Part shown: piece by piece, positions 41,376-51,251 of the stretch | Layout: every line of letters starts with the position of its first letter | Position numbering within the stretch: position 1 is the stretch's first letter | From: an uncultured Clostridia bacterium | GTDB taxonomy: Bacteria > Bacillota > Clostridia > TANB77 > CAG-508 | Direction: 5' to 3' | Length of the DNA stretch: 64,000 nt | Assembly: GCA_948976265.1 (NCBI GenBank) | Contig: CARFUA010000008.1 | Location: 4,948-68,947 of the forward strand | Made by a program: the position numbers and the translations under genes | Notes under the pieces: generated by a model | What the model was told of the DNA's origin: nothing | Database searches by the model: none | Seen by the model: the letters and a program-made list of their open reading frames with translations, nothing else

Positions 41376-42764
41376 TTATGTCAATTTATTATTTGATACT
41401 ATTTTTATGTTGTCTTGAAAAATATATTTTTTATATAAACTCCCTCTCTCTCTAAAATCCTTAAAATATCCATAACTAGAAGCGGCTGGTGATAAAACAC
41501 AGATTGTATTGTTTTTCGTCACTTCTTTCGCTATTTTTACAGCTTCTTGTAAATTTTGTGTCATCCATAATTTTTTATTTGCTATATTTTTTAATTCATC
41601 ATAAATCGCTTTTCCTGTTTTGGGTAAACAAATAATGTGTTCCACCTCAGAGTCTTTTAGAAAATCCACTAATTCTTTTTGAGATACGCCCCTATCTTTG
41701 CCCCCTACAATCAATGTATTTACTTTTTTTAAAGCTTTAATCGTGTTAATCGTGGACTGCGGTATCGTTGCAATAGAATCGTTGTAATATTCTATAGAAT
41801 CTATTTGGGCAACAAATTCCATGCGATGCTCTAGTGGTTCAAAATTTTGAATGGTTTTTATACTTTGGGAAAAATCCAGATTCATAATATTGCATACAGC
41901 CAAAACAAACATGATATTATGCATATGATGAATTCCTTTTAATTTCAATTTTGTTCTCAAATCCATAACGCATACATTATTACAATATATGTCGTTTTGT
42001 TCTATCCATACCGAATTTTTTGTATTTGGCTTGTTTTCTAAACTGACTGCATAGTCAGTTGCTTTAAAAGCATACTTTTTTAAAAATTCGTTGTCTGCAT
42101 TATAAATTAAGTATTCCGTTTCTTTTTGGTAGTTTGTGATATTTAATTTAGCTTGGGCATACTGTTCAAATGAACCATAAAAGTCTAAATGTTCTTCATA
42201 AAGGTTTAGTAAAATAGCAATATTGGGCGAATTTTTTACATATTGTAAACTGTGAGAAGATAATTCTAATATGGCAATGCTATCTTGTTTCAAATGTTCC
42301 AGTTCATCAAAAATTGGCTTTCCAATGTTTCCAAGCAAAAATACATCTTTTTCTTGTTCTTTCAAGACTTCATATAAAATACTACTTGTGGTACTTTTGC
42401 CTTTGGTTCCTGTCACACCAATTGTAAATACTGGGACAAATTCCAATAATAGCTGAACTTGATTAGTTATTTTATCTTGAAAAGTTTCCGTATTTACATT
42501 TTTAAATGAAATTCCAGGTGTTTTTATGATTAAATCGTATTCTTGTATTCCATTTAGATATTCCTTGCCCATGCTGATTTCTAAGTTGATATCTTCTAAA
42601 AACTCAGGATATTTTTCAAGTAAATCGGTATTTTGGTCTGCCATAAAAAGTTTTTGGTCTGGAAAATTTCTTCTTAAAAATTGATAGGTTGATTTTCCTT
42701 CTGTGCCCACACCTAATATTAATATTTTTTTATTTTTTAAAAATTTTAATAATTTTTCTAACAT
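41376..42764 (-). CDS. murD: Mur ligase MurD (probably the MurD2 type)
   Basis: 462 aa. N-terminal Rossmann domain (ILILGVGTEGKSTYQFL), central ATP motif VTGTKGKSTTSSILYEV near residue 120, LELSSHSLQYV and the C-terminal domain with LIVGGKDRGVSQ and LSPAASSYGYFKDFRERG. The DRG and SSYGYF phrases fit MurD. It overlaps murL by 7 bp. In organisms with MurL, the partner MurD adds L-glutamate rather than D-glutamate to UDP-MurNAc-L-Ala, and MurL then epimerises it; the pairing here makes that reading likely. Confidence 0.9.
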   Translation of the reverse strand: MLEKLLKFLKNKKILILGVGTEGKSTYQFLRRNFPDQKLFMADQNTDLLEKYPEFLEDINLEISMGKEYLNGIQEYDLIIKTPGISFKNVNTETFQDKITNQVQLLLEFVPVFTIGVTGTKGKSTTSSILYEVLKEQEKDVFLLGNIGKPIFDELEHLKQDSIAILELSSHSLQYVKNSPNIAILLNLYEEHLDFYGSFEQYAQAKLNITNYQKETEYLIYNADNEFLKKYAFKATDYAVSLENKPNTKNSVWIEQNDIYCNNVCVMDLRTKLKLKGIHHMHNIMFVLAVCNIMNLDFSQSIKTIQNFEPLEHRMEFVAQIDSIEYYNDSIATIPQSTINTIKALKKVNTLIVGGKDRGVSQKELVDFLKDSEVEHIICLPKTGKAIYDELKNIANKKLWMTQNLQEAVKIAKEVTKNNTICVLSPAASSYGYFKDFRERGSLYKKYIFQDNIKIVSNNKLT

Positions 42765-44107
42765 TCAAAAATTTTTCCTCTCAAAATTTCATCAAATTCT
42801 TGGGGTAAATTATTCTTTTTATTGTAGTTATTTAAAAGATTCGAATCAAAAATTTCAAAATGGTCTTTGTAATATTGTAATAAAAATGGCAGTTTTCCAC
42901 TGGTGTTTTGAATCGTTTTTGAAATAGCGTATCTTACTTCATCGTAGGTTCCAACACATTCAAATGGTTTATTTTCTGCATATCCACAAAGTTCTATTAA
43001 AGTTTGAAGTAAACTTTCTTTTTCGAACAAATCTTCCCCAAAAATGGTAACTAATTTTTCTTGATATAAAAATGGACTTAAAATAATAAACGGAAATAAG
43101 CATTTGGGGCAATTACAGCACCATTTCCATGGTTTGCTTTTACTTCCCAGATTGCAACTTTTAAAAATAGGGTGATACTCTTCTAATTGTGAAAATAATT
43201 TTGCGATTTGTAATTCATTAATTGGACGTAAAAAACTAAAATATTCTGGTCCATTGGAACAAATATATTGTTTCACATAAGTTCTAAAATCATTCTCAAA
43301 TTCAATTGTTTTTGAATATTGATGATTAATGTTTTCTCCTTTAATATTGGATTCATTAGCACTGTCTTCATTGGATAACACAATATATTTTTTGCCAAGC
43401 GTAACTGCTGTAAAATACGTGATAAAAGCTAGTAAGGCGGAAAATGGGGTATGACCATTTAAAAAACCTTTTTGATTTAAATCTAATAAATTAGAATCGA
43501 TTGTTCGGTTGACTTCAATGATTTCATTTTCTTTTAAACCAGCAATTTTAGCACACTTTTCGGAAACTTCTTCGAGATTCATACGAAAGCCAAATCTTTT
43601 TTGCTTAGTTTCTTTTAATAATTCTAATGTGACATTCGAATCTTTTCCTCCACCAATGGGAATGATAGTATCTGTTAGCGTTTCTGGTAAAGTTTCTGTT
43701 TTGTATTCTTGCCCTTGTGTTATGATTTGCACAAAATTTTCTTGTGAAACTTGAATTTTGTTTTTGTATCGAAATTCGCCAAGTCCCAAATAAATTAACT
43801 TTTTGAACCAATCAATTTGTTCTTGCTTTAACTTTCCACAATTAATATAAAAATTTTTGCTACAGGTTGCTTTCCAATAGCTAATTGCTTCCACAATTCC
43901 AATATGAAAAGCAATATTTTGAGCAATATTTTTATCTAAGCAATGCCACTTAAAGTCTTTTTTTAAGATTTTTAATGTTGGCTGAAAGGTCGTTAAACCT
44001 TGTATTTCAAATTCGTATTTTAAATAAATATTTTCTTCATCTTGTTCTATTTTGTAATTTTGATAAATAAATCTATCGTATTTTTCTCTTAAAATTTCAT
44101 ATTCCAT
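42758..44107 (-). CDS. murL: UDP-MurNAc-L-Ala-L-Glu epimerase MurL
   Basis: 449 aa. The PP-loop-like TIIPIGGGKDSNVTLELL near residue 150, YIVLSNEDSANESN and the Cys motif WCCNCPKCLFPFIILSPF are characteristic of MurL. The enzyme inverts the glutamate residue after its attachment to the nucleotide-linked muramyl-alanine, giving D-Glu for peptidoglycan without glutamate racemase. Directly upstream of and overlapping murD. AAAGGAGG lies 11 bases before the ATG. Confidence 0.9.
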   Translation of the reverse strand: MEYEILREKYDRFIYQNYKIEQDEENIYLKYEFEIQGLTTFQPTLKILKKDFKWHCLDKNIAQNIAFHIGIVEAISYWKATCSKNFYINCGKLKQEQIDWFKKLIYLGLGEFRYKNKIQVSQENFVQIITQGQEYKTETLPETLTDTIIPIGGGKDSNVTLELLKETKQKRFGFRMNLEEVSEKCAKIAGLKENEIIEVNRTIDSNLLDLNQKGFLNGHTPFSALLAFITYFTAVTLGKKYIVLSNEDSANESNIKGENINHQYSKTIEFENDFRTYVKQYICSNGPEYFSFLRPINELQIAKLFSQLEEYHPIFKSCNLGSKSKPWKWCCNCPKCLFPFIILSPFLYQEKLVTIFGEDLFEKESLLQTLIELCGYAENKPFECVGTYDEVRYAISKTIQNTSGKLPFLLQYYKDHFEIFDSNLLNNYNKKNNLPQEFDEILRGKIFEC

Positions 44108-44200
44108 AGGACTCTTTTCCTCCTTTAATGGATTGATAAATGTTAAATAATAATATCAAACATTCGTTCTTTTGTCAATCCTTTTTCTGATATTTTATAA

Positions 44201-44233
44201 AAATACACCTCTGTTATTTTTAGAGGTGTATTT
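44201..44233. terminator. Bidirectional terminator between spoIIID 3' half and murL
   Basis: AAATACACCTCT and AGAGGTGTATTT with a 9-base loop; on the minus strand it follows the spoIIID stop (44240) and continues into T-rich sequence. Confidence 0.8.
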
Positions 44234-44239
44234 TTCGTT

Positions 44240-44394
44240 TTAAGAAGCATTGGTTTTGTGACTATATTTCATTTTAGTTGCCATTCCGCCTCGAATGTGC
44301 CTTTCAGCTTTGTTTTCATCCAGCACTTTGCGCACTTGCATTGCTAAAGTGTAATTAATATTGAGTAAACGTTGACTGACATCTTTATGTACCG
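44240..44394 (-). pseudogene. spoIIID: 3' half of spoIIID, separated from its 5' half by the 13.9-kb element
   Basis: There is no start codon of its own in this frame. From the shared core the codons read VHKDVSQRLLNINYTLAM and continue to AERHIRGGMATKMKYSHKT before the stop. This is the second half of SpoIIID: the end of the helix-turn-helix recognition helix plus the C-terminal basic helix with the (R)H(I/L)RGGxATxxKY motif. Joined at the core to the 5' half (58272-58428) it gives a 100-aa SpoIIID with no gap or duplication. It is marked as a pseudogene only for the integrated state; it is better described as a reversibly interrupted gene. Confidence 0.9.
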
Positions 44395-45935
44395 ACGTTA
44401 CTATTCAGAACGGTCGGTGGATTGATTCCAATTTCGTTTAAAAGTTTTAACCTTACTTCAATATTGGACTCGCTGTCGACTTCAATCACATCAATAATTG
44501 TTTTTAACATCGCATTTGTAATTGTCTCATTATTTAAAATGTCGTCTACTGTGCTAATCGTTCTAGACAACTCTTTTTCCAAGACATCTTTTTCTTTGAT
44601 TTCAGAAGTGATTAATTTCAATTCTCTTTCCAGCCTTGCGATATCTTCATTCAATGGATTTGTATATTTCTTCAATTCTTGAATGTTAATCACTTCATTT
44701 TGAAACATTTCCATATACTTTTGTTTTTTAACCGTAATTTTTTCAATTTCTTGAAGTAAACTTTTCTCACTTCTTTCATTATTTTCCCTTAATTTTGTGA
44801 TTTTATCAAACTCTTTTTGCACAGATTTCATGAATTCTCTTTTATTGGAAATAATGCTTTTCAAATATTCTTTGATAGCATTTAGCAATTCTTCTTCATC
44901 AATGACAGTCGTATTTGGGCACGAACTAACCCCCATCGAATTTCTGCCACTGCACACCCAGCGAATATATTCTTTGCCATTTTCGGAATATTTCCTTTTG
45001 GTTCGTCGATACGAATATCCGCAATGTTTGCAATAAATGAGTGTGCTAAATACATAGCTTGTCTTTTCTCTTTTGCAATTTAGCTTGAATTCTGTTGACC
45101 TTTGCGCCAAAATTTCTTGTGCTTTATTAAATAATTCATCCGATATAATTCGCATTTCTGGTTTTTCTACAACAATCCATTCTTCTTCTGGCAAATCTTT
45201 TCTGGTTCCTGTAATAAAATCGGTTACTTCTGATTTTTTATTGGTTACTCTGCCAGTATAAATTGGATTTTTGAGCATTCTGACAATCGAAGTTTGCACC
45301 CATCTTGATTTTGTTTTTTTGGTGCGGATGCCTCGTTCATTTAATTCCCAAGCAATTTTTGTTGTTCCCATTCCTTTATAAACATAGTTTTCAAAGATTT
45401 CTTTGACGATTTTGGCTTCTTCTTCATTGATTTTTAGCGTGTATCTTTCATCTGGCATTTTGTCATAGCCGAAAACAATATTGGGAACTCGTCCTTTTTG
45501 AGCTGTAATGTCTTTTCCAAATTTCACCCTTTTAGACATATTGGCACTTTCTTGTTGTGCCATCGCTCCTAAAATCGTCAAAATAAATTCAGAGCCACCT
45601 TCCATAATTTCACCATTGTTTAGAAAATCCACTTCGATGCCGTAAGACTTCAATTCTCGAATGCTTTGCAATAAATCAACTGTATTTCTAGCAAAACGGC
45701 TGACATCTTTGACAACAACTTTCTCGAACTTTTTGGCTTTGGCATCCTGCATCATTGCCTGAAATTGTTTTCTGTGTTTGATTTGTTTGCCTGATATTCC
45801 TTCGTCTGCGTATAACTTGTATAAGTCATATCCATTTTTCTTTGTGAAGTCATTAAAGAATTCGATTTGTTTTTCAAGAGAATCAATTTGAGCTTCTTTT
45901 TCGGTTGATACTCTACAATAGGCTGCAATTTTCAT
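44385..45935 (-). CDS. Large serine recombinase at the edge of the spoIIID element
   Basis: 516 aa. The N-terminal resolvase domain has the nucleophile in AAYCRVSTEKEAQ (Ser9) with FEKVVVKDVSRFARN and ILGAMAQQES. The recombinase domain (about 160-270, GYDKMPDERYTLKIN), a zinc ribbon (YCKHCGYSYRR...CPNTT) and a coiled coil (about 375-455) follow. It resembles SpoIVCA-type excisionases. The stop codon TAA is formed by the att core plus flanking spoIIID sequence, so the gene end differs in the excised circle. It reads in the same direction as spoIIID. Its likely job is integration and excision of the element in spoIIID. Starts at 45935. Confidence 0.93.
   Translation of the reverse strand: MKIAAYCRVSTEKEAQIDSLEKQIEFFNDFTKKNGYDLYKLYADEGISGKQIKHRKQFQAMMQDAKAKKFEKVVVKDVSRFARNTVDLLQSIRELKSYGIEVDFLNNGEIMEGGSEFILTILGAMAQQESANMSKRVKFGKDITAQKGRVPNIVFGYDKMPDERYTLKINEEEAKIVKEIFENYVYKGMGTTKIAWELNERGIRTKKTKSRWVQTSIVRMLKNPIYTGRVTNKKSEVTDFITGTRKDLPEEEWIVVEKPEMRIISDELFNKAQEILAQRSTEFKLNCKREKTSYVFSTLIYCKHCGYSYRRTKRKYSENGKEYIRWVCSGRNSMGVSSCPNTTVIDEEELLNAIKEYLKSIISNKREFMKSVQKEFDKITKLRENNERSEKSLLQEIEKITVKKQKYMEMFQNEVINIQELKKYTNPLNEDIARLERELKLITSEIKEKDVLEKELSRTISTVDDILNNETITNAMLKTIIDVIEVDSESNIEVRLKLLNEIGINPPTVLNSNVGT
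44386..44394 (-). other. Attachment core, recombinase side
   Basis: CGGTACATA on the minus strand. It lies at the junction of the recombinase end and the spoIIID 3' half; GTA CAT is read as Val-His in spoIIID. Confidence 0.85.
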
Positions 45936-46031
45936 GGTTTATTTTCTCCTTTTTTTCTGTTATTTGTGTTTCGTTCTGTTACATTATAGCATATTTATTG
46001 TGAAAAAGCAAGAAAAAATATAAAATAAATT

Positions 46032-46068
46032 AAGAAAAGCTAGAGAAATATTTTCCCTAGCTTTTCTT
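46032..46068. terminator. 12-bp inverted repeat upstream of the recombinase gene
   Basis: AAGAAAAGCTAG and CTAGCTTTTCTT with a 13-base loop, between the recombinase start and the nadE remnant; likely a terminator, with weak T-runs. Confidence 0.5.
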
Positions 46069-46070
46069 GA

Positions 46071-47664
46071 GAAACCCAAAATTGTGCCCAAACAGTATCT
46101 TCCGAACTACGGAGAGTTTTATGAAAAACGGTGGTTTACGGCTTATACCGATCATTCTATAACATCTGTTAACTTATTTGATGAAAATATACCTTTTGGT
46201 AATTTAATCTTTTCATCATCTATCGGTTACAGATTAGGAGTAGAAATCTGTGAAGATCTTTGGTCGGTCATACCACCTAGTTCTTATCTGGCATTAGCTG
46301 GTGCGAACATTATCGCAAACTTATCTTCAAGCAATGAATTGGTGGGCAAAGATGAGTATCGCAAAGAGCTGATTAAAACACAAAGTTCGAGGACTATCTC
46401 GGCATATCTCTATACCTCTACTGGTTTTTCTGAATCAACAAGTGATTTGGTATTTGGCGGTAGTGGCTATGCCTTTGAAAACGGCAAAGAATTAGCAGTA
46501 TTTCAACGCTATCAGATTGAAGATCAGATGGAGATATTTGATGTCGATATTGAAGCTTTAACAAATGAGAGAGTGGCTAACAAGACATTCAGCGACAGTA
46601 AGAGAAACTTAAATCAATCTTATCATGAGGTTTTCATTTCTCAGGAAGCAATTCATGTTAAAAACTACTCACTTGATCGAATTGTAAAGGCTCATCCATT
46701 TATCCCTACACTGGATAACGATGCTCGTAGTAAAGTCTGCAAAGAAATTATTTCCATTCAATCAACTGGTCTAGCAAGGAGATTATTGCAGGTTCATAAC
46801 ACAAAATCAACGATTGGAATTTCCGGCGGATTGGACTCCACATTAGCTTTACTTGTTTGCAATGAAGCTTTTAAGAAATTAAAGCTTGATTCTTCAGGAA
46901 TTATAGGAATCACAATGCCAGGTTTCGGTACAACAGACCGTACATACAACAATGCTGTTAAGTTGTGTAAAGAATTAGGCATAACATTGCGTGAAATCTC
47001 CATTAAAAATGCTTGCATACAGCACTTTAAGGATATCAAACATGATCCTACAGTTCATGACATTACCTACGAGAATACACAAGCAAGAGAGCGGACTCAG
47101 ATTTTAATGGATATTGCCAATTAAGAACATGGTATTTTAGTTGGCACTGGTGACTTATCTGAATTGGAATTAGGCTGGTGCACTTACAACGGAGACCATA
47201 TGAGTATGTATGGTGTAAATTGTTCTATTCCAAAAACGCTCGTAAAATATCTTATTGAATGGTACGCAATTGAAGCAGGAAAAAGTGAGCCGAAGCTCAA
47301 AGATACTTTATTGGACATTATCAATACTCCAATTAGTCCAGAGTTACTTCCGACTGATGGAAAAGAAACTGTGCAAAAGACAGAAAATACGGTTGGCCCA
47401 TATGAAGTCATTGATTTCTTTATCTTTAATTTCCGTCGGAAACGGTTTTCTCGTGATAAAATTCTGTATTTAGCAGCAATTGCTTTTAAAGAGCTTTATC
47501 CAGAAGAAGAACTCTTAAAATACTACAATTCGTTCATTAAAAGAGATTTTCAAAATCAGTTTAAGAGAAATTGCATTCCAGACGGTCCTAAAGTCGGAAC
47601 CGTAAGTGTTTCTCCAAGAGGCGATCTGAGAATGCCGTCTGATGCCGATTCGAGTAATTGGTAA
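46071..47664 (+). pseudogene. nadE: Decayed glutamine-dependent NAD+ synthetase
   Basis: The 5' end is missing: reading starts within the nitrilase domain, at EKPKIVPKQYLPNYG, without the first about 120 residues or the catalytic Glu. The catalytic Cys (GVEICEDLWS), synthetase P-loop (GISGGLDSTLALL) and WCTYNGDHMSMYG survive. A TAA at 47122-47124 replaces the conserved Gln in DIANQEHG. It is the only plus-strand gene in the element. It has four in-frame CGG codons at conserved Arg (46129, 47092, 47437, 47443) and more balanced codon use than its neighbours, so it is probably a recent acquisition from a normal-code donor. Confidence 0.9.
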
Positions 47665-47893
47665 AAGATTAACATTGTAATAATAGTTTTTGGTTTAGGA
47701 AATGAGTAGGCACATACCTACTCATTTCTGTTTGTATACATTTCATTAAAAACATTACCATTTTACTGACAATATTCTTTAAATTTTATATTTTAATTAT
47801 TTATAAGAAGAAAACCATTGTTATTACTGTATTTTTTATCTTCAACATAACAAACAACTGCTGTACCTATAATTCTTCCAATTGTTTTCTCCA

Positions 47894-49276
47894 TTATTTA
47901 TCTATTTTCCAATATCCTTTTCTATCTGAACCCACTCTTTCAATTATCCCCTTTTCTTTTAATTGTTGTATGATTCTTTTCACCGTTCTTAATGATATAT
48001 TCGTTTTTTCAGATAAGTTCTTTTGTGTAATATCTGGTGTTTTTTTCAATATATTTAAAATCAAATTTTCAGTGTCAATTTGAGTGCCATTTTCAGTGCC
48101 AATGGCACTGTTATTTTTTTCATTTTGTGTTAAATCATATAATTCTTCATCCGTCTTTCTATAAAAAACAACACTAAATCCATTTTTCTTTATTTCAAAT
48201 TTTACTTTTACATTTTCTTTGTGACACTCTTCATAAATTCTTTTAAAACCAGAACCCCATTTTTCAATATCTTTTGATAAATACAAAGTATTTGCAATTA
48301 ACGGATTTCGTGGCATAGAACCTTCTTTTCCTTCAATAAAATCTTCTGGCGTATATCCTTCTGGAAATTCTCCTGGATTAAAAATCTCAATTCTATCTTT
48401 ATAGATGGCAATTTCATTGCTTTTCGGATTCTTAAAATCTCGGTGTATAATCGAATTAATCAAAGCCTCTCTTATTGCTTCGATTGGTATCTCTGGAATT
48501 TCTACTCGTTCCATACTTCCGCTTTTAAAATTAACCGGCCATTTTATATTTTTTCTAATATAACCTTCGCCAGTTTCAATTAACTCAAAAATATTTCCAA
48601 AAACTTGGTCAATATCTAGAAAAGTCAATTTCGTGTCTGTTGCAAAAATTGCCATTTGCATTTCGAGTCTTGCTTCTTTTGCAAACAAAATATGTCCTGC
48701 ATTTAATAATTCGTTGTTTTTATTGACTAGGGATAATTTCTTTAAGATTTCTTCTTTGTTTGTATATGGAAAATTGATTCTTTTTGCTTCTCTACCTTTT
48801 TCAATAAATCCCTTCAATAATTCTTCGTCTATGTCTTGAATTGCATAATCGGAAACTTTATTTTCCCATTTGCCAATATCATTTTCATCTTTTAAAATGA
48901 TATTCCTAATTTCCTTCATAGAAAGTTGTCTATCTTCGTCTCCAACTCTCATGTAAGCTCGTCCAAATGCTAAATACGGAATGTCATCTCCCTCAAACTC
49001 AACTAATATACAGTCTTTATCATTCAACTTGATTTTATTCACAGTTGGATATATCTTCGGCTCTATATTTTCCGATATTGCTTTTGAAACATCTCGTATT
49101 GTTTTGGTTGACACTTCTTGTCCTATGATTTCGCCATTGTCTTTTATTCCAAAATACAACTTTCCATTCTGATGTTTATTCAATATCGAAACAATTGAAA
49201 TAATTCCTTCTTTTAGTTCGCCTGTTGTTTTCTTGAATTCAATTACTTCATTTTCTAAAAAATTGATATTTGCCAT
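47894..49276 (-). CDS. AlbA/Schlafen-type ATP-binding regulator with winged helix
   Basis: 460 aa. The N-terminal AlbA_2 domain (residues about 8-130: ENEVIEFKKTTGELKEG, GKLYFGIKDNGEIIGQE) is followed by the COG2865 C-terminal region with ALINSIIHRDF, EIFNPGEFPEGYTPED and a winged-helix end (DITQKNLSEKTNISLRTVKR). Such proteins occur as accessory regulators in mobile elements. Start at 49276. The 47665-47893 gap after nadE holds no supportable gene. Confidence 0.85.
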   Translation of the reverse strand: MANINFLENEVIEFKKTTGELKEGIISIVSILNKHQNGKLYFGIKDNGEIIGQEVSTKTIRDVSKAISENIEPKIYPTVNKIKLNDKDCILVEFEGDDIPYLAFGRAYMRVGDEDRQLSMKEIRNIILKDENDIGKWENKVSDYAIQDIDEELLKGFIEKGREAKRINFPYTNKEEILKKLSLVNKNNELLNAGHILFAKEARLEMQMAIFATDTKLTFLDIDQVFGNIFELIETGEGYIRKNIKWPVNFKSGSMERVEIPEIPIEAIREALINSIIHRDFKNPKSNEIAIYKDRIEIFNPGEFPEGYTPEDFIEGKEGSMPRNPLIANTLYLSKDIEKWGSGFKRIYEECHKENVKVKFEIKKNGFSVVFYRKTDEELYDLTQNEKNNSAIGTENGTQIDTENLILNILKKTPDITQKNLSEKTNISLRTVKRIIQQLKEKGIIERVGSDRKGYWKIDK

Positions 49277-49354
49277 AAACTCGTCTCCTATAAAATTATA
49301 TTTTATATTGTAACATACTTTTTTTAATATTAGTAGCCTTTTTTCAAAATTTTA

Positions 49355-49567
49355 TCATTCCCATTCCTCTTCTTCCTCAATTTCTCGCTTCTTCTTATAC
49401 TTAAAAACAACCTTTTCTTCCTTTTCAGCCAAATTATAAGCAAGTACACTTGCCATAGCTTGTACAATTTGTTCTTCTGTATTAGGATTCACAAAAGTTA
49501 TATTTAGCCCTCTTTTTTCCTTCAAATGCCTCTCCTGCCTTTCCTTTAATTGTATTTTTTCTAACAA
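49355..49567 (-). CDS. Small charged element protein
   Basis: Up to 70 aa; begins with a TTG at 49567, or more likely the TTG 14 codons later, preceded by GGAGAGG. Contains RGLNITFVNPNTEEQIVQAM and a very acidic/basic tail KKKREIEEEEEW. Small proteins with a similar VNPNT-like segment accompany serine-recombinase elements. Function unknown and start uncertain. Confidence 0.5.
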   Translation of the reverse strand: MLEKIQLKERQERHLKEKRGLNITFVNPNTEEQIVQAMASVLAYNLAEKEEKVVFKYKKKREIEEEEEWE

Positions 49568-49718
49568 AAAATATTACAATTTATTTTTCTATATATTAAG
49601 AACACGAAAAATTTTTTAAATGTTGAATTTTTTCAAAATTTTTTTAATTTTTTATAAAAACAGACCACTTCATTAAAGTGATCTGCTTAAAATAACTTAA
49701 AAAGCATTTAATATACTC

Positions 49719-50064
49719 TCATTTCTTCTCATAAAATGTCTCAATTAAAATTCTCATTGCATCACTTATTCCGTTGTTTATAAATCTGCTCAGCATAAAA
49801 GCAATTTTTTCTCTCTACATTTTTTTGATATTCCTCAAAAATTGCTTCAAACTTTTTTCTCAACTTCTCATTTCCATCACAAACTAATTTTATTTGTTTT
49901 ATCAATTCATTCTCCTGTTTACTTACAATATTTTGAAATACCTCAAAATTTCTTTTAAATTCTTTTGTCAATATTTTCCCTTTATTTTGAAAATCATCAT
50001 ACAAAACACTTAAAATACTTTCTTCCCTTTTCATAACTATTTCTTCTAACATTTTCTCTTCCAT
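49719..50064 (-). CDS. DUF6809-like small protein; +1 shift at CGG
   Basis: 114 aa after correction. Helical, charged; CDGNEKLRKKFEAIFEEY in the middle. The zero frame ends EQIYKQRNK at CGG 49771-49773; skipping C gives EQIYKQ-GISDAMRILIETFY with a natural stop at 49719-49721. The restored ending (aromatic, Gly, then an amphipathic helix) matches the general ending of small proteins of this type in clostridial mobile elements. Start at 50064. It shows the CGG pattern inside the element and in a non-essential gene. Confidence 0.65.
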
Positions 50065-50213
50065 AACTTTCTACACCTTTCCTTAATTTGTGTTTGATGT
50101 TAACTCTGTGTAGAAAATTAGTCAAGTCTTTTTCAAAATTTATTATGTTTATTTCAATTTCTTTTTTCCTTCCCTAGTAGAAAATTACATACAATAATCT
50201 TACTTCATATAGA

Positions 50214-50335
50214 GCAAAAATTGCCTCAGGCAATTTTGCAGGATCAGGGCGATATCGCCTTACCCTTTAACTGCCTAAAAGCGTGGCTTTTAGCAAGATA
50301 CTCTTAGAAAAAGGAGATATCAATCAGACATCTCC
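50214..50335 (-). ncRNA. Four-hairpin intergenic segment, possible structured RNA
   Basis: Within the 380-bp gap between the methyltransferase stop (50445) and the 50064 start lie four consecutive inverted repeats. In minus-strand order they are GGAGAT/ATCTCC (50313-50335), CTAAAAGC/GCTTTTAG (50275-50293), the 12-bp palindrome GGCGATATCGCC (50248-50259), and GCAAAATTGCC/GGCAATTTTTGC (50214-50239), the last behaving like a terminator. No ORF spans it. A structured small RNA or 3' UTR is possible; no known family recognised. Confidence 0.4.
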
Positions 50336-50400
50336 ACTTTTCTCTACTTTATTCAACATTTTCGTTCTACCATCCATACAAAATCCCTCATTTATTCACA

Positions 50401-50418
50401 CCACAATCGATTTTGTGG
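50401..50418. repeat. Short hairpin repeat, copy A
   Basis: CCACAATCGATTTTGTGG; nearly identical with flanks to copy B at 57476-57493 (TTTATTC upstream and CTTTTA-like downstream). Confidence 0.55.
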
Positions 50419-50444
50419 CATTTTATATTATAAATAGGTATTGC

Positions 50445-51180
50445 TCATAATTTAAAGATAAATATATACTCATGTGCTAACAAATAAAAATCCCTATTTT
50501 GATTTTGACTCCAATAACCAATCCTTTTGCAATTATGCTGTTCTTTTATAATGATTTCTTTTAAAGTGAAACCTGTTTCGATAAAAATATTCATGATATA
50601 AAAACCTAATGGAATAACATTTTTATTTTTCCTGATATCTCCTATTAAAACTGCACAATACTTATTTTTCTTTAAGACTCTAAAACATTCTTTTGAAAAT
50701 AACTTCATTTGATCTAAAAACTCATTTAATTCTAATCTTGATATGTCTTCTTTAATATCCTTACTATATTTTATAATATTTGCATATGGTGGATGTGCAA
50801 ATAAAAAGTCTATACAATTATCTAGTACTATTCCTTTTAAATTTGTGGAATCCGCTCTTATTAGTTTTGGCTCATATAAATTATCACTTTTAAAAATTAT
50901 TCGTTCTTTTGCTATTTTTAGTGCATTTACATTTATATCTATTCCGTACTCCTTTCCTATTAAGCAACTTTGTTTCTATCATCGTAGTTCCGCTTCCACA
51001 AAAAGTATCTAATACAATGTCGCCTTCTTTTGTATATTTTAAAATTAAGTTTCTAGGAACTTGTGGTGGGCAATTACCTCTGTAATCTCCTTTGTGGGTT
51101 GCCCATCTTCCTCTTTCTTGAAAAGACCATATCGTTGTTTCTTCTAACTCAAATTGTTCTGGTTTATCTTTCAAATTCAT
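50445..51180 (-). CDS. DNA methyltransferase; +1 shift at CGG
   Basis: 244 aa after correction. Start taken as the ATG at 51180; a TTG two codons later is better spaced from AGGAGG. The N-terminal part has TTIWSFQERGRWATHKGDYRG and the SAM motif IVLDTFCGSGTTMIE. The zero frame breaks in the next strand at CGG 50944-50946 (RKGVRNRYKC); skipping C gives RKGV-GIDINVNALKIAKERI, the expected acidic strand after motif I. The catalytic motif is AHPPYANIIKYS near residue 120. Amino-methyltransferase; target unknown. It lies 70 bp after the restriction nuclease gene. Confidence 0.85.
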
Positions 51181-51251
51181 TCCTCCTATCTCAAAATACA
51201 AAAGGGACAACTAATAAAAGTTGCCCCCACAATCTTTTTTATTTATCTATA

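Noticed and set aside
47122..47124. Recoded stop in nadE
   Set aside because: The gene also lacks its 5' third and start, so it is a plain pseudogene.
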